Part shown: positions 6,416 to 8,613 of the stretch, piece by piece
Layout of the letters: each line of letters starts with the position of its first letter
How positions within the stretch are numbered: position 1 is the stretch's first letter
Origin: Oscillospiraceae bacterium
Lineage (GTDB): Bacteria > Bacillota > Clostridia > Oscillospirales > Ruminococcaceae
Reading direction: 5' to 3'
NCBI GenBank assembly: GCA_017828835.1
Contig: JAGAEK010000005.1
Location: 1 to 8,613 of the forward strand
Length of the DNA: 8,613 nt
Made by a program: the position numbers and the translations under genes
Notes under the pieces: generated by a model
Told to the model about the DNA's origin: nothing
Database searches by the model: none
The model's input: the letters and a program-made list of their open reading frames with translations, nothing else

Positions 6416-8094
6416 GAGTTTTGTTCGCCTCCGCCGTTCAGTTTGCAGAGAGCGGCTACCTCTTCACAAAGGATCGCTTTCTTGAAATAACCTCTCGCGA
6501 TGCGGTTTGCGGCGGTAGTATAGAAGCTGTTTTGGTCGAAAAATTCCGTCGGAGTATTTTCGGAGACGATCGCACCGTCGAAGAAAAGTCCGCACCGATC
6601 GGCGTTTTCAGCCGCAAAATCGACGTCATGAGTTACCGTTATCACGGTGACTGAGCTGTCTGTCATCGTTTTTATTATATCGGCTATAACCTTTTTACCG
6701 CCGACGTCAAGAGCTTTTGTCGGTTCGTCGAGAAGCAGTATACTGGGCTCGGAAATAAGCACCTTTGCAAGCGCGGCTTTTTGCTGTTCTCCGCCGCTCA
6801 AATCGTAGGGATGGCAGCCGAGGATGTTTTCGATATGCAGCAGCTCGGATATTTCGCCGATCTTTTTGTTTGTATCGGCGGCGGAAAGACCGAATGCCGC
6901 GGCTGATTTTTCAAGGTCCTCGGCAACCGTTTTATGGAGAAAAAGCAGTTCGGGATTTTGAGGAAGAACGGCGATATTTTTATAGTAAAGCGAGTTACCG
7001 CGATATTTTTCGGCGGGTTTTCCGTTTATCAGAACTTTGCCGCAATAAGGTTTCAAAAGTCCTGCAATTATACCTATCGTCGTCGTTTTTCCTGTACCGT
7101 TCCCGCCTAAAATACAGAAATGTTCGCCCTTGAATACCGAAAAACTTGCGTCTTTGAGTATATCGGGAAGATTTTTTTCATACCTGAACCAAACGTTTTT
7201 CAGTTCTACCGTTTTTTCGGGAGAGTGATCGTAAGATCTCTGCGGCAGAACGTCGACGTCGTTTCGAAAGTTTTCGGATAAAAAGCGTCTGCCTTCTTTT
7301 ATGTTTAGCGGACAGACGTCGCCGCTTTGCAGCATACAGTATATCCTTGCCGCTGCGGGTTGGGCGCGAGCGAGCGTATGAGACGGATTTTTTCTGAAAT
7401 ATTCGGCGAAAGCTCTCGGGTCGCCGGAAAATTCGAGCTTACCGCCGTTCAACAGCAGAACTTTATCGGAAATCGACAGTATTTCCTCTAAATTATGCTC
7501 GGCGATAATGACGGTAAGACCGAGTTCTTTGTTTAAATTTTGAAGTATGTTCAGAAAATCGGAAGCGGCTACGGGATCGAGCTGTGCCGTGGGTTCGTCG
7601 AGTAAAAGAAGTTTCGGCTGCATGACCAAGACCGAGGCAAGGTTGAGCAACTGTTTTTGTCCGCCCGACAATTCCGACGTTTTTTTATAAAACCAGTCGT
7701 TTATACCGAAAAAATTCACAGTTTCCGCGACTCTGCGGCGTATGACGTCGGTCGGGACGCCGAGATTTTCGAGTCCGAAACAAAGTTCGTGCCATACGGT
7801 ATCCGTCACCACCTGATTTTCGGGGTTTTGCATTATAAAACCGATCTCTGACGCACTGAGTCTGTCACTGAGCAAGTCGGCGTTTTTGCCGTTATAAATT
7901 ATTTCGCCGCTTATATCGCCGTAGGGAGCGATCTGTTTTTTCAACAATTTGAGCAAGGTCGTTTTACCGCAGCCGGATTCGCCGCAAAGTATGCAAAACT
8001 CGCCTTCATTTACGGAAAAACTTATATTTTCAAGAGCGTTGGTTGTAGCTTCGGGGTATGTGAAACTCAGATCTTTGATCTCAAGTAATGCCAT
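6412..8094 (-). CDS. ecfA: ECF transporter ATPase, two ABC domains fused (EcfA-EcfA')
   Basis: A 560-residue cytoplasmic double ATPase that powers the importer. Domain 1 (about 1-240) has Walker A GESGCGKTT (38-46), Q-loop Q89 in MQNPENQ, signature LSGGQ (142-146), Walker B LLLLDEP (162-168) and switch H200. Domain 2 (about 295-520) has Walker A GGNGTGKTT (330-338), Q379 in LPQNPE, signature LSGGE (432-436), Walker B ILLLDEP (452-458) and H489. All key residues are intact in both halves. MQNPENQ/PQNPE around the Q-loops is characteristic of ECF-type ATPases, where two halves are usually separate EcfA1 and EcfA2; YkoD-like fusions are the known alternative. I chose the ATG at 8092-8094 because GGGAGG (8102-8107) lies seven bases upstream and MALLEIKDLSFTYP is the normal family start; 14 upstream in-frame codons are non-homologous. 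It overlaps ecfT by 28 bases and the S-component gene by 4. Confidence 0.95.
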   Translation of the reverse strand: MALLEIKDLSFTYPEATTNALENISFSVNEGEFCILCGESGCGKTTLLKLLKKQIAPYGDISGEIIYNGKNADLLSDRLSASEIGFIMQNPENQVVTDTVWHELCFGLENLGVPTDVIRRRVAETVNFFGINDWFYKKTSELSGGQKQLLNLASVLVMQPKLLLLDEPTAQLDPVAASDFLNILQNLNKELGLTVIIAEHNLEEILSISDKVLLLNGGKLEFSGDPRAFAEYFRKNPSHTLARAQPAAARIYCMLQSGDVCPLNIKEGRRFLSENFRNDVDVLPQRSYDHSPEKTVELKNVWFRYEKNLPDILKDASFSVFKGEHFCILGGNGTGKTTTIGIIAGLLKPYCGKVLINGKPAEKYRGNSLYYKNIAVLPQNPELLFLHKTVAEDLEKSAAAFGLSAADTNKKIGEISELLHIENILGCHPYDLSGGEQQKAALAKVLISEPSILLLDEPTKALDVGGKKVIADIIKTMTDSSVTVITVTHDVDFAAENADRCGLFFDGAIVSENTPTEFFDQNSFYTTAANRIARGYFKKAILCEEVAALCKLNGGGEQNS

Positions 8095-8613
8095 TTGATA
8101 TCCTCCCTCACGCTTAAGATAAACGGTAAAAAGCAAAGAAACGAAAACATGCAGACCGATAAAACGACCGGAAGACCGAATGCCGGGAATACGGTCGACG
8201 GATAAAAGACGAAGGTCGTACCGGGTTTCGATAAAAGGAATATGATCAAAGCATCGGCAAGAGTTATCAAGAGCAGGACCGCGGCGTCGGACAAACGAAA
8301 CCGGTAAAGAGAATAACTGCTTCTGCCTTTCAGTCCGTAGCCGCGCGCTTTCATGGAAGCGCCGACGTCGATGGCGGATTCAAGCCCGCGTGAGATCAGC
8401 ACCGAATAAATGCCGAGAGTCGATTTCACATTGTCGAACCAACTGTCGCCTGAAAAAAGCCCCAGAGTTTTTTGGGCGTTACGGATCTTTTTCGAATCAT
8501 CTCTGAACCGCGGTATAAAACGGAAAACGATCGAAAGCAAAACGGACAGTTTCGGCGATATTTTTGCCGACAAACAGAGCCATTTGTCGTCGGTTATTAC
8601 GGCATTGAACGAT
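8067..8613 (-). CDS. ecfT: ECF transporter transmembrane component T, N-terminal part cut off by window edge
   Basis: The C-terminal 181 residues of the EcfT scaffold, which couples ATP hydrolysis to toppling of the S component. The frame stays open to the right edge (visible start FNAVITDDKW), so the gene begins outside the window. The TTG at 8571-8573 is an internal codon, not the start. Visible family marks are FRFIPRFRDDSKKIRNAQ, the first cytoplasmic coupling-helix region, and SMKARGYGLKGR, the second coupling helix with its A-R-G motif that docks in the ATPase groove. Two hydrophobic helices follow, around DAAVLLLITLADALIIFLL and LPVVLSVCMFSFLCFLPFIL, and then a charged tail EDIKWHYLRSKI. 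The equivalent of the first A-R-G motif reads T-L-G here. It overlaps ecfA by 28 bases and is the most upstream visible gene of the operon. Confidence 0.93.
   Translation of the reverse strand, partial: SFNAVITDDKWLCLSAKISPKLSVLLSIVFRFIPRFRDDSKKIRNAQKTLGLFSGDSWFDNVKSTLGIYSVLISRGLESAIDVGASMKARGYGLKGRSSYSLYRFRLSDAAVLLLITLADALIIFLLSKPGTTFVFYPSTVFPAFGLPVVLSVCMFSFLCFLPFILSVREDIKWHYLRSKI

Noticed and set aside
8095..8136. Upstream ATG extending the ECF ATPase by 14 residues
   Set aside because: The extra residues are unlike the family, and the strong GGGAGG site is correctly spaced for the ATG at 8092-8094.

Overview
The window looks like a piece of chromosome from a Gram-positive, anaerobic-type Bacillota, probably class Clostridia. 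The signs are strong GGAGG-type ribosome binding sites, a dedicated ECF vitamin transporter with fused ATPases, a surface protein ending in an NTGD-plus-membrane-helix anchor, and a Bacillus-type pyrimidine-nucleoside phosphorylase. The taxon is inferred from protein style only; no rRNA or other marker gene is present.

Layout, left to right. Positions 2-686 (+) hold a glycerophosphodiester phosphodiesterase whose reading frame is broken by one extra T near base 82-85. A hairpin terminator (704-737) follows it. Convergent to it is a membrane-anchored alpha/beta hydrolase (866-1795, -), with its own likely promoter at 1819-1847. Everything from 1894 to the right edge is on the minus strand and reads as one operon entering from beyond base 8613. 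Its order is ecfT (partial), fused double ATPase EcfA, ECF substrate-binding membrane protein (S component), a small anchored DUF4430-like surface protein, a large toroid-DUF4430 membrane protein, then pyrimidine-nucleoside phosphorylase. The genes overlap or are separated by at most 36 bases, and a rho-independent terminator lies just after the last one (about 1843-1881).

How the genes may work together. EcfT, EcfA and the S component form a complete dedicated (group I) ECF importer. The two secreted proteins next to it carry the parts that make up animal intrinsic factor and transcobalamin: an alpha/alpha toroid and a C-terminal DUF4430-type beta domain. In the large protein the two parts are joined by a Ser/Gln/Asp-rich repeat linker and a two-helix membrane hairpin, so both should face outward. 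My reading is a surface capture system, most likely for cobalamin or another corrinoid, that hands its ligand to the ECF importer. The substrate is inference. The operon start, where a cobalamin riboswitch might sit, is outside the window.

The terminal nucleoside phosphorylase is well identified, but why it belongs to this operon is not clear from the sequence.
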